In this document: piece after piece, positions 25,552 through 32,926 of the stretch | Layout of the letters: each line of letters opens with the position of its first letter | Position numbering within the stretch: position 1 is the stretch's first letter | Source of the DNA: Rhodospirillales bacterium 70-18 | GTDB taxonomy: Bacteria; Pseudomonadota; Alphaproteobacteria; Acetobacterales; Acetobacteraceae | Reading direction: 5' to 3' | DNA: 48,980 bases | Assembly (NCBI GenBank): GCA_001899585.1 | Contig: MKWE01000007.1 | Location: forward strand, 201,920-250,899 | Program-made: the position numbers and the translations under genes | Notes under the pieces: generated by a model | The model's database searches: none | What the model saw: only the letters and a program-made list of their open reading frames with translations | Told to the model about the DNA's origin: nothing

Positions 25552-25965
25552 ATGAGCCGCCACGTCGTCGCCGCCGCCCGCGACATTCCCCCGGGCGGGC
25601 GCAAGCTGGTCACCGTGCGTGGCCGGCCGATCGCCGTGTTCAATCTCGGCGGCGCCTATTACGGCCTGCTGAACCGCTGTCCGCACCAGGGCGGCAGCCT
25701 GTGCGAGGGCGTGCTGACCGGGCTGCTGCAAGCCCCGCGGCCGGGCGAATACGTCTATTCCCGCAAGGGTGAAATCCTGCGCTGCCCCTGGCACGGCTGG
25801 GAGTTCGACATCCGCACCGGCCAGTCCTACTGCGACCCCGAGCGCATCCGCACCCGCGCCTATCCGGTGGAGGTGGCGGCCGGGCAGACGGTGGTGGAGG
25901 GGCCCTACGTGGCCGAGACCATCGCCGTGACGGTCGAGGAAGATTACGTGGTGGTGGACGTATAG
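25552..25965 (+). CDS. Rieske [2Fe-2S] domain protein
   Basis: 137 residues, cytoplasmic. Cluster ligands are in RCPHQGGSLCEG (C-x-H) and LRCPWHGWEFDIRTG (C-x-x-H), separated by an insert of about 30 residues, longer than in simple Rieske ferredoxins. Family role: electron transfer to oxygenases or reductases, or an N-terminal oxygenase-like module on its own. No oxygenase catalytic domain follows. Translationally linked to the amidohydrolase pair through the 17-base repeat. The exact partner is unknown. Confidence 0.9.
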   Translation: MSRHVVAAARDIPPGGRKLVTVRGRPIAVFNLGGAYYGLLNRCPHQGGSLCEGVLTGLLQAPRPGEYVYSRKGEILRCPWHGWEFDIRTGQSYCDPERIRTRAYPVEVAAGQTVVEGPYVAETIAVTVEEDYVVVDV

Positions 25966-25977
25966 GGAAAGCCAGGG

Positions 25978-26054
25978 TTCACATGGAGACGGGGAGACGG
26001 GGAGAAGAAAGGGCACCAATACCCTGATCTTGCTTCTCCCCGCCTCTATGTGAA
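25978..26054 (+). repeat. Intergenic hairpin repeat, family 2 copy 3
   Basis: Arms TTCACAT (25978-25984) and ATGTGAA (26048-26054) pair, followed inward by GGAGACGGGGAG with CTCCCCGCCTCT; the left arm also carries an extra GACGGGGA unit. A small GGG/CCC stem lies in the loop. Located between convergent Rieske genes. Same style as the copies at 8210 and 14652. Confidence 0.75.
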
Positions 26055-26073
26055 ACTGCCTTCCTTGCCGCCG

Positions 26074-26400
26074 TCAGTCCGGCAGATCCACCAATATGTC
26101 CCCGCCCTCCACCCTCACCTTGAAAGTGCGAAGGTCCTCCTCGATCGGCGCACCCTGCCCCGCCCCGGTGCGCACGTCGAACTGGCCGGCATGCAGCGGG
26201 CATTCGATGAGGCAGCCTTCCAGCCAGCCATCGGTCAGCAGCGCGAAGGCATGGGTGCAGATGTTGTCGGTGCAATGGATGGCGCCGCCCTCCAGATGGT
26301 AGATGGCCAGTTGCCGCCCGCCCACCTCCACCGGGATCGCCGAGCCCTCCGCCACGTCGGCCACGGCGGCGACGCGCACCCAGTTTCCTGCTTCACTCAT
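26074..26400 (-). CDS. Rieske-type ferredoxin (BphA3/NahAb-like)
   Basis: 108 residues, the usual size of soluble Rieske ferredoxins. Cluster ligands C-x-H in NICTHAFALLTDG and C-x-x-H in IECPLHAGQFDVRTG with the usual spacing. The C-terminus FKVRVEGGDILVDLPD is also typical. Such ferredoxins shuttle electrons from an NADH-dependent reductase to ring-hydroxylating oxygenases. The divergent gene at 26500 encodes that type of reductase, 99 bases away, so the two probably form a functional pair. No oxygenase subunits are in the window. Confidence 0.92.
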   Translation of the reverse strand: MSEAGNWVRVAAVADVAEGSAIPVEVGGRQLAIYHLEGGAIHCTDNICTHAFALLTDGWLEGCLIECPLHAGQFDVRTGAGQGAPIEEDLRTFKVRVEGGDILVDLPD

Positions 26401-26499
26401 GCTGATCAGCCCTTCGCCTGCGATTCGTCGGCCGGATGATGCCGCAACCGCGGCACGATGTCAGCGGGGGGCAGCACGAGCCGGAGGAGACGCCAGGGC

Positions 26500-27717
26500 A
26501 TGGCCGAGCAGACCCATATCATCGTCGGCGCCGGGCAGGCCGGCGCGCATGCGGCGATGGCGCTGCGCGAGGCCGGGTTCGCCGGCCGCATCCTGCTGAT
26601 CGGCGAGGAGGCGCACCGCCCCTACGAGCGCCCGCCCCTCTCCAAGGAGATGCTGACCGCCCCCGCGGAGCCACCCCCCGCCTGGTTCCATGCCGAGGCG
26701 CGCTATGCCGAGCGGGGCATCGAACTGCTGCTGGGCAACCCGGTCGCCGCCATCGAGCCGGCAGCCCACCGCGTGCGTCTGGCCGATGGCCGGGTGCTGG
26801 ACTACGCCAAACTGCTGCTGGCCACCGGCGGACGGGCGCGCCGGCTGGCGATCCCGGGCGGCAAGGCTATCCACCTGCTGCGCACACTCGACGACGCCCG
26901 CGCGCTGCGCCCGCTACTGGTGGAGGGCGCACGGGTGGCCTGCATCGGCGCCGGGGTGATCGGCCTGGAAATCGCCGCCGCCGCCCGCAGGCGCGGTTGC
27001 GTGGTGAGCGTGGTGGAGGCCGGGGCGCGCCCGATGGGCCGCTCGCTGACCCCGGAATTCGCCGCCTGGATCGCCGATTTGCACCGTAAATCCGGCGTAA
27101 TCCTGCATTTCGAGGCGAAAATCGAGGCAATCGAGGGCGGATTCGTGGTCTGTGCCAGCGGGCCGGCGGTGCCCGCCGACGTGGTGGTCGCCGGCATCGG
27201 CATGCAGCGCAACACCGAACTGGCCGAGGCGGCGGGGCTGGCGGTGGAGGCCGGCATCGTAGTGGACGAATTCGGCCGCAGCAGCGACCCCGACGTTTAT
27301 GCCGCCGGCGACGTGGCGGCGTTCTGGCACGCCCGGCTGGGCCGGCGGCTGCGGCTGGAGACCTGGCGGCACGCGCAGAACCACGGCATCGCCACCGGCC
27401 GGGCGATGGCCGGCGTGCTGGAGCCGTATGACGAGGTGCCGTGGTTCTGGACCGACCAGCACGGGGTAAACCTGCAAATGGCCGGCCTGCCGGACGGCGC
27501 CGTCCGCCATGTGCTGCGCGGCGACATGGCCGCCCCCTCCTTCGCCGCCTTCCACCTCGATGCGGCCGGCCGGGTGCTGGCGGCCACCGGCGTCAACGCC
27601 CCGCGCGAGATCCGCGCCGCCCAGGCGATGATCCGCGCCGGCGTGCCGGTGGACGCGGCGGCGCTGGCCGACCCGGCGACCAACCTGCAACGGCTGGTGG
27701 CTGGCCTGAGGGCCTAG
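26500..27717 (+). CDS. FAD-dependent ferredoxin reductase (BphA4/rubredoxin reductase type)
   Basis: 405 residues. FAD-binding Rossmann motif IIVGAGQAGAHAA at the N-terminus, RPYERPPLSKEML, the NAD-binding motif CIGAGVIGLEIAAAARRRGC near residue 150, VYAAGDVA near residue 267, and the C-terminal dimerisation region WFWTDQHGVNLQMAG. These are diagnostic for oxygenase-coupled reductases that pass electrons from NADH to a ferredoxin. Start ATG at 26500 follows GGAGGAGA by 9 bases. Divergent from the Rieske ferredoxin gene. Confidence 0.92.
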   Translation: MAEQTHIIVGAGQAGAHAAMALREAGFAGRILLIGEEAHRPYERPPLSKEMLTAPAEPPPAWFHAEARYAERGIELLLGNPVAAIEPAAHRVRLADGRVLDYAKLLLATGGRARRLAIPGGKAIHLLRTLDDARALRPLLVEGARVACIGAGVIGLEIAAAARRRGCVVSVVEAGARPMGRSLTPEFAAWIADLHRKSGVILHFEAKIEAIEGGFVVCASGPAVPADVVVAGIGMQRNTELAEAAGLAVEAGIVVDEFGRSSDPDVYAAGDVAAFWHARLGRRLRLETWRHAQNHGIATGRAMAGVLEPYDEVPWFWTDQHGVNLQMAGLPDGAVRHVLRGDMAAPSFAAFHLDAAGRVLAATGVNAPREIRAAQAMIRAGVPVDAAALADPATNLQRLVAGLRA

Positions 27718-27794
27718 CTGCCCCCGCCACGCGCGCCGCGCTGGTGCCGACGCGCGCGCACCCTGTATGGTCGAATCCTGTCTGGAGTCGCTGC

Positions 27795-28760
27795 ATGCGG
27801 GAAGCGTTGAAGAATCTGCCGTCTGGACCGGCCGCCGCCGCAATCCTGGGGCTTTGCCTGGTGCTCGGTTTGGCCGGCTGCGCCCCGAAGGCGCCGCTGC
27901 AGGGCACGCCCACGCCGGGCCTGGCCGATGCGGCGCTGACCGCCGGCTATCCCGAGATGGCGCTGTCGGTGGCCGACCGCATCCTGGCCAGTGACCCGCG
28001 CAACGTGCCGGCGCTGGTGGCGCGAGGAGACGCGCTGTACGCCACCGGGCGCACCGATGATGCGGCCGCCGCCTATCGCCGCGGGCTGGCCGTGCAGCCG
28101 GCCGACCCGGCGGCCAATGCCGGGCTGGGGCGCATCCTGCTGAGAACCGACCCGAAAGCCGCCGAGGCCCTGTTCCGCACCGCCCTGCGCGGCCGTCCGG
28201 AGGACCCGGCACTGCTGAGCAACCTGGCGGTGACGCTGGACCTGCAGGAACGCCATGCCGAGGCGCAGGCGCTGTATCGCCGCTCGCTGGCGGTGGCGCC
28301 GGACGTGGCAGCCACCAAGACCAATCTCGGCCTGTCGCTGGCGCTGTCCGGCGACACCGCCGCCGCGCAGGCGCTGCTGCGCCCGCTGGCCGCCGCCCCG
28401 GATGCCAGCCAGCAGGCGCATGACAACCTTGCGGTGGCGCAGATCCTCTCCGGCAGCCCACCCACCCCGGCCGGGTTGGCGGCCCAAACCGCCACCGCCA
28501 CCCCATCGGCTCCGGCCGGCGGCGCCTATGTCCAGCTTGCCGCCGCCGACAGCCAGACCGGCGCCGAGGCCGTGTGGCAGCGGGTGCGCGCGCAGGTGGG
28601 GCCGCTGCTGGCTGGCCACACGCAGCAGATCGTCGCCGCCGAGGTCAATGGCCGCACCTTCTGGCGCCTGCGCGTACCCACGGCCTCGCGCGCCGAGGCC
28701 CGCACGCTCTGCGACCGGCTGCGCGGCCGCGCCGTGCATTGCTGGGTGACCACGGGCTAG
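27795..28760 (+). CDS. TPR lipoprotein with C-terminal SPOR domain
   Basis: 321 residues. A lipoprotein signal with lipobox LAGC places it on the outer or inner membrane periplasmic face. TPR-like helices cover about residues 45-215 (for example ALVARGDALYATGRTDDAAA and LLSNLAVTLDLQERHAEAQA), then a Pro/Ala/Thr-rich linker. The last 75 residues look like SPOR (AYVQLAAADSQTGAEAVWQR, FWRLRVPTASRAEARTLCDR). SPOR domains bind denuded peptidoglycan, often at division sites, and TPR lipoproteins resemble TadD-type assembly factors. A role in envelope or secretion assembly is inferred. Stand-alone between a reductase and an oxidoreductase gene. Confidence 0.85.
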   Translation: MREALKNLPSGPAAAAILGLCLVLGLAGCAPKAPLQGTPTPGLADAALTAGYPEMALSVADRILASDPRNVPALVARGDALYATGRTDDAAAAYRRGLAVQPADPAANAGLGRILLRTDPKAAEALFRTALRGRPEDPALLSNLAVTLDLQERHAEAQALYRRSLAVAPDVAATKTNLGLSLALSGDTAAAQALLRPLAAAPDASQQAHDNLAVAQILSGSPPTPAGLAAQTATATPSAPAGGAYVQLAAADSQTGAEAVWQRVRAQVGPLLAGHTQQIVAAEVNGRTFWRLRVPTASRAEARTLCDRLRGRAVHCWVTTG

Positions 28761-28807
28761 CCGGGAAGCCGGCTGGCGGGAACCACACCACCGGAAGGAC
28801 ATGCCGC

Positions 28808-29779
28808 ATGAAGGCCGCCATCGTCACCGACCAGGGGGTGCAGGTCCGCGACGTACCCGCCCCCGAGCCGAAGCCGAACGAGGTGCTGGTGCGCGTGCGC
28901 GCCGCCGGCCTCAACCGCGCCGACCTGCAGGTGGCCGCCGGCCATAGCCATGGCACGATCGGCGGCGCCGGAACCATCGTCGGCCTGGAATTCGCCGGCG
29001 AAGTCGCCGCAGTCGGCCGCGACGTGCAGGGCGTGCGGGCGGGCGACCGCGTGATGTGCTCCGGCAGCGGCGGCTATGCCGAGTATGCGGTGGCCGATTA
29101 TGGCCGCGTGTCGCCGATACCGGCCAACAACATGGGCTTCGAGCAGGCCGCCACGCTGCCGGTGGCGTTGCAGACCATGCACGACGCGCTGGTCACCAAC
29201 GGGCGGCTGGAGCGCGGCGATGCGGTGCTGATCCAGGGCGCCAGCTCCGGCGTCGGGCTGATGGGCATGCAGATCGCCCGCGTGATGGGCGCGCGGCTGG
29301 TCATCGGCACCTCCACCAACGCCATGCGTCGCGCCCGCCTGGCCGAATTCGGCGCCGACCTGGCGATCGACACCGCCGAGCCGGACTGGTCGCGCCATGT
29401 GCTGGAGGCCACCGGCGGGCGCGGCGTGGAGCTGATCATCGACCAGGTGTCCGCCAGCGTTGCCAACCAGAACATGAAGGCAACCACGATCCTGGGCCGC
29501 ATCGTCAATGTCGGCCGGCTCGGCGGCTTCAAGGGCGAGTTCGACTACGACCTGCACGCCCTGCGGCGCATCGCCTATATCGGCGTCACCTTCCGCACCC
29601 GCTCGGCGGATGAGGTGCGCGAGATCAACCGCCGCATGCGCGCCGACCTGTGGGGCGCGGTGGAGGCGGGCACGCTGCGCCTGCCGATCGACCGGACCTT
29701 CCCGCTCGACGAGGCGGCGGCGGCGCTGGCGCATATGCGCGCCAATGGGCATTTCGGCAAGATCGTGCTGACGGTGTAG
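28808..29779 (+). CDS. Zinc-independent quinone oxidoreductase, MDR superfamily (PIG3-like)
   Basis: 323 residues. N-terminal GroES-like domain (VLVRVRAAGLNRADLQVAAG; LEFAGEVAAVG) without the zinc-binding Cys cluster, and a Rossmann domain with VLIQGASSGVGLMGMQIARV and the conserved LIIDQVSASV. The terminal LAHMRANGHFGKIVLTV is the usual end of this group. Such enzymes reduce quinones or enones with NADPH. Start ATG at 28808 follows GGAAGGA by 8 bases. Followed by an inverted family 1 repeat, then a convergent gene. Confidence 0.9.
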   Translation: MKAAIVTDQGVQVRDVPAPEPKPNEVLVRVRAAGLNRADLQVAAGHSHGTIGGAGTIVGLEFAGEVAAVGRDVQGVRAGDRVMCSGSGGYAEYAVADYGRVSPIPANNMGFEQAATLPVALQTMHDALVTNGRLERGDAVLIQGASSGVGLMGMQIARVMGARLVIGTSTNAMRRARLAEFGADLAIDTAEPDWSRHVLEATGGRGVELIIDQVSASVANQNMKATTILGRIVNVGRLGGFKGEFDYDLHALRRIAYIGVTFRTRSADEVREINRRMRADLWGAVEAGTLRLPIDRTFPLDEAAAALAHMRANGHFGKIVLTV

Positions 29780-29900
29780 GGAAGGTCTTCTTTTTGTGAA
29801 CAAAAAGAAGCAAAAAAAATTCTGTTCGCTGGAGTCTCGCCGTAGAGACTCCAGCGAATAAACGTTTTTTGGTTCTTTTTTTCAAAAAAGAACCGCTTCC
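29780..29900 (-). repeat. Three-hairpin intergenic repeat, family 1 copy C (inverted)
   Basis: Reverse-complement orientation of copy A. CTTCTTTTTGT/ACAAAAAGAAG (29787-29810), a perfect 14-base middle stem (29825-29838 with 29845-29858, loop 6) and GGTTCTTTTTT/AAAAAAGAACC (29871-29894). Starts on the base after one gene's stop and ends 4 bases before the 3' end of the convergent gene, so it fills the whole gap. Confidence 0.88.
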
Positions 29901-29904
29901 TGCC

Positions 29905-31485
29905 TCAACTCCGGCTGATATTCCAGAACACCGGCACCGGCCCCTTCAGCAGCCCCTTGAGGTCGCTGCGCCAGGCGGTGGACTGCATGTACTGGCCGAG
30001 CGGGATCACCGACACGAAGTCGAACGCCTCGGTCTGGATCTGTTCGGACAGCTTCTTTTTCTCGGCCTCGTCGGTGCTGTCGATCCAGGCGTCGCGCAGC
30101 GATTCCAGCTTCGGGTCGGTGGGCCAGCCCACCCAGCCCTTGTCGCCGTTGCCGCGCAGGTTGATCGCCAGGATCGGGTTGCCCTGGTCCACCGCCGGGA
30201 AGCCGGTGACGAACAGCGACCAGCCGCCCTTGTCCAGCGGCTCCTTGCTGTTGCGCCGCTGCACGATGGTGCCCCAGTCGGTCGCCTGGTCGTCGATGTT
30301 CATGCCGATCTTCTTGAGCTGGGCGGCGACGACCTGGGTCATCGGGTCGTAGAACACCTGGTCGGTCGGGTGCATCAGCGCGACCCGCTCACCCTTGTAG
30401 CCGGCGGCGGTGAGCATCGCCTTCAGCTCCTCGGTGGTGTGCCGCTTGGTGATCGCCTCCATCCCGGCGTCGTTGGCGCATTCGGAGCCGGGAATGAACA
30501 GGCCGACCGGGGCGCGGTACGCCTCGGTGTCGTCGCCCATCAGCGCGGTCATCACCTCCTTCTGGTCGATCGCCTTCAGCATCACCTGGCGGATCGCCTT
30601 CTCGCTGGTCGGCGCGTTCAGGAAGTTCGGCCGCAGGCCCGGATAGATGCCGAACGGGTCAAGCTGGCCGACGCTGACGCCGGCGGCCTTGCGCAGCATC
30701 GGCAGCAGGTCGGGCAACGGCATCTCGACCCAGTCCACCTCGCCGGCGCTGAGCGCATTGGCGGCGGTGGCGGCATCGGGGATGATCTTCCACTCCACCC
30801 GGTCCAGCATCACCCGGTAGCCGCCCGCGGCGTAGTCGGCGGCCTCGCTGCGGGGCACGTATTTCTCGTTCTTGACGAACACCGCCTGATTGCCGGAGAC
30901 GTATTCGTCCTTCACCCAGCGGAACGGGCCGCTGCCGACCACCTCGGTGATCTGCTTGAACGGGTCGGTGTTGGCGATCCGCTCGGGCATCATCACCGGG
31001 CTCGGCTGGGTCTTGGCCAGCGCGTTGGGCAGGCTGGCGAAGGGCTTGTTGAGGCGCCAGACGATGGTTTTGTCGTCCTTGGCCTCCAGCGCGTCCAGCC
31101 GCGGCTTCAGCGTGGCGCCCACCGGGTCGCGCGCCAGCCAGCGCTTGATGGAGGCCACGCAGTCGCGCGCCAGCACGGGCGTGCCGTCGTGCCACATCAG
31201 GCCGTCGCGCAGCGTCATCGTCCAGCGCTTGCCGCCGTCTTCCACCACGTGGCCGGCGACCATCTGCGGGTGCGGGCGCAGGGTCTGGTCGCGGCCGTAC
31301 AGCGTCTCGTAGACCATCAACCCGGCGGCGCGCGTCACCGCCGCCGTGGTCCAGACAGGGTCCATGCTGATCAGGTTGCCCTGCGGCACGAATACCAGCT
31401 TGCTGGTCCCGGCGGCGAGGGCTGGGCGCGCCAGCCTGACGGTGGCGGCGGCGGCGCTGGCCGCCAAAAATGTACGACGTTTCAT
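29905..31485 (-). CDS. Orphan ABC substrate-binding protein (SBP_bac_5), Tat-exported
   Basis: 526 residues. The N-terminus MKRRTFLAASAAAATV with a twin arginine and an AxA cleavage site (RPALA) suggests Tat export to the periplasm. Family 5 core: LRDGLMWHDGTPVLARDCVA, VGSGPFRWVKDEYVSGN, PVGLFIPGSE and a C-terminal VIPLGQYMQSTAWRSDL. These proteins bind peptides, nickel, opines or oligosaccharides. No permease or ATPase lies nearby, so it must use a transporter encoded elsewhere or act as a sensor. It differs clearly from the 635-residue binding protein at 3357. Start ATG at 31483-31485. Confidence 0.9.
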   Translation of the reverse strand: MKRRTFLAASAAAATVRLARPALAAGTSKLVFVPQGNLISMDPVWTTAAVTRAAGLMVYETLYGRDQTLRPHPQMVAGHVVEDGGKRWTMTLRDGLMWHDGTPVLARDCVASIKRWLARDPVGATLKPRLDALEAKDDKTIVWRLNKPFASLPNALAKTQPSPVMMPERIANTDPFKQITEVVGSGPFRWVKDEYVSGNQAVFVKNEKYVPRSEAADYAAGGYRVMLDRVEWKIIPDAATAANALSAGEVDWVEMPLPDLLPMLRKAAGVSVGQLDPFGIYPGLRPNFLNAPTSEKAIRQVMLKAIDQKEVMTALMGDDTEAYRAPVGLFIPGSECANDAGMEAITKRHTTEELKAMLTAAGYKGERVALMHPTDQVFYDPMTQVVAAQLKKIGMNIDDQATDWGTIVQRRNSKEPLDKGGWSLFVTGFPAVDQGNPILAINLRGNGDKGWVGWPTDPKLESLRDAWIDSTDEAEKKKLSEQIQTEAFDFVSVIPLGQYMQSTAWRSDLKGLLKGPVPVFWNISRS

Positions 31486-31615
31486 CGTTCCGGTTCCTGC
31501 TTGCGGCCCTGGATTTGTTCCGGGGAGGCGTTTCCACCGGGCGATTAGAGCCGCGCCACCCGCCGCTGCCAACGGAAAAATCCGCAGCCCTGGCCGGCCC
31601 TCTACTTGCAGCCTT

Positions 31616-32845
31616 CTACTTCAGGCTGCGGCCGGTCACCTCGCGGATGCGCGCCTCGAAGGCGGCCAGGTGCTGCTTCATGTCCAGGTGCCGCTCGGCA
31701 TGGCGCCGCGCGCCGGCGCGCAGCGTGGCGTTCAGCTTGCCGTCCTCCAGCAGTGTCTGGATCCGCTCGGCCAGCGCCGCCGGGTCCAGGCAGGAGGTGA
31801 TCAGCCCGGTGCGGCCGTCGGTGATGAATTCCTTCACCGGGTCCACATCGGCGCCCACGATGGCGCAGCCCACCGCCATCGCCTCGCGCAGCGACCACGA
31901 GGCGACGAACGGGTAGGACAGGTAGACATGCGTGTCCGACCGCTGCAGCAGCCGCAGGTATTGGTCGTACGGCAGTTGCCCGGGCAGCAGCACCCGGCTG
32001 GCGTCGTAGCGGCCGGCCAGTTCCTTCTGGAAATGCTCGCGCCAGGTCATGTTGTGCAGCCGCGCGCCATAGCTCACGTCGTCGCCGCCGACCAGCACCA
32101 CCTTGACGTCGCGCCTTGCCGCCAGCAGCGCCGGCAGGGACCGCATCATGGTGTGGAAGCCGCGATACGGCTCCAGGTTGCGTGCGACATAGGTGACCAA
32201 CTTATCCTTCGGCCCCACCTTGAAGTCGCCGATCTCCAGCGGCCTGGCATGCGCCTTCGGGTCCGGCTTGCAGACATCCAGCAGCGCGCCCTCCGGCAGC
32301 AGCTTGATGTTGCCGCGCGCCCATTCGGGGTAGCGCTCCAACTGCCAGCGCGTGGGAGTGTGGCCGTACTGCTCCAGCGACAGCGCTAGCAGGTTGACGA
32401 CGTTCATCGACCGCACGCGGCTCAGCAGGCGCGGATCGACCGGGAATTCGGGGTCGAACCCAACGTCCTGGCCGTCCTTGCGGTAGTAGAATTCGAAATA
32501 GCCGAGCACCGGCACGCCCGGCCACACGTCCGGCAGGTCCAGCAGCTCGCCCCAGCCGTGGTGGCCGATGATGATGTCCGGGTTGAAGCCCAGGCCCTTC
32601 AGGGTGCGCGCCACATGCGCCACGCTCTCGGCCCGCCTCGCGGCCTGTTCGGTGTCGCGCACGTTGGGGTGGATGTTGTCCGGCGCCGGCTTCGGCCCCT
32701 CGTAAAACACCCGCCGCACGCCGGGGATGTTGTTGGCGTTGGGCTGCGCGATGAACACGATCTCGTGCCGCCCGCTGGCCAGCAGGTGCTTGATCAGGTG
32801 CAGATACTGGCCAGGGAAGTTCTGGTGGACGAACAGAAATCTCAC
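31616..32845 (-). CDS. GT4-family glycosyltransferase
   Basis: 409 residues, GT-B fold. N-terminal domain MRFLFVHQNFPGQYLHL; C-terminal donor-binding part VTYVARNLEPYRGFHTMMRS, VVLVGGDD, LPGQLPYDQYLRLLQRSDTH, and the acidic motif region VGADVDPVKEFITDGRTGL. It transfers a sugar from a nucleotide donor; acceptor unknown. Start is a GTG at 32843-32845. Last gene of the probable minus-strand operon that begins with the type I secretion ABC gene, so it likely modifies the same surface or secreted product as the larger glycosyltransferase. Confidence 0.9.
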   Translation of the reverse strand: MRFLFVHQNFPGQYLHLIKHLLASGRHEIVFIAQPNANNIPGVRRVFYEGPKPAPDNIHPNVRDTEQAARRAESVAHVARTLKGLGFNPDIIIGHHGWGELLDLPDVWPGVPVLGYFEFYYRKDGQDVGFDPEFPVDPRLLSRVRSMNVVNLLALSLEQYGHTPTRWQLERYPEWARGNIKLLPEGALLDVCKPDPKAHARPLEIGDFKVGPKDKLVTYVARNLEPYRGFHTMMRSLPALLAARRDVKVVLVGGDDVSYGARLHNMTWREHFQKELAGRYDASRVLLPGQLPYDQYLRLLQRSDTHVYLSYPFVASWSLREAMAVGCAIVGADVDPVKEFITDGRTGLITSCLDPAALAERIQTLLEDGKLNATLRAGARRHAERHLDMKQHLAAFEARIREVTGRSLK

Positions 32846-32926
32846 GCGCGGCGGTCGCCTTGTCCTGCCGGCCTGCCAGGGCGGCCGGGATGCGGGGATG
32901 GGAAGCCGGGCTGCGCCGGCCGGCGG

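Noticed and set aside
7617-29900. CRISPR array
   Set aside because: The repeated hairpins are few, far apart and lack regular spacers.
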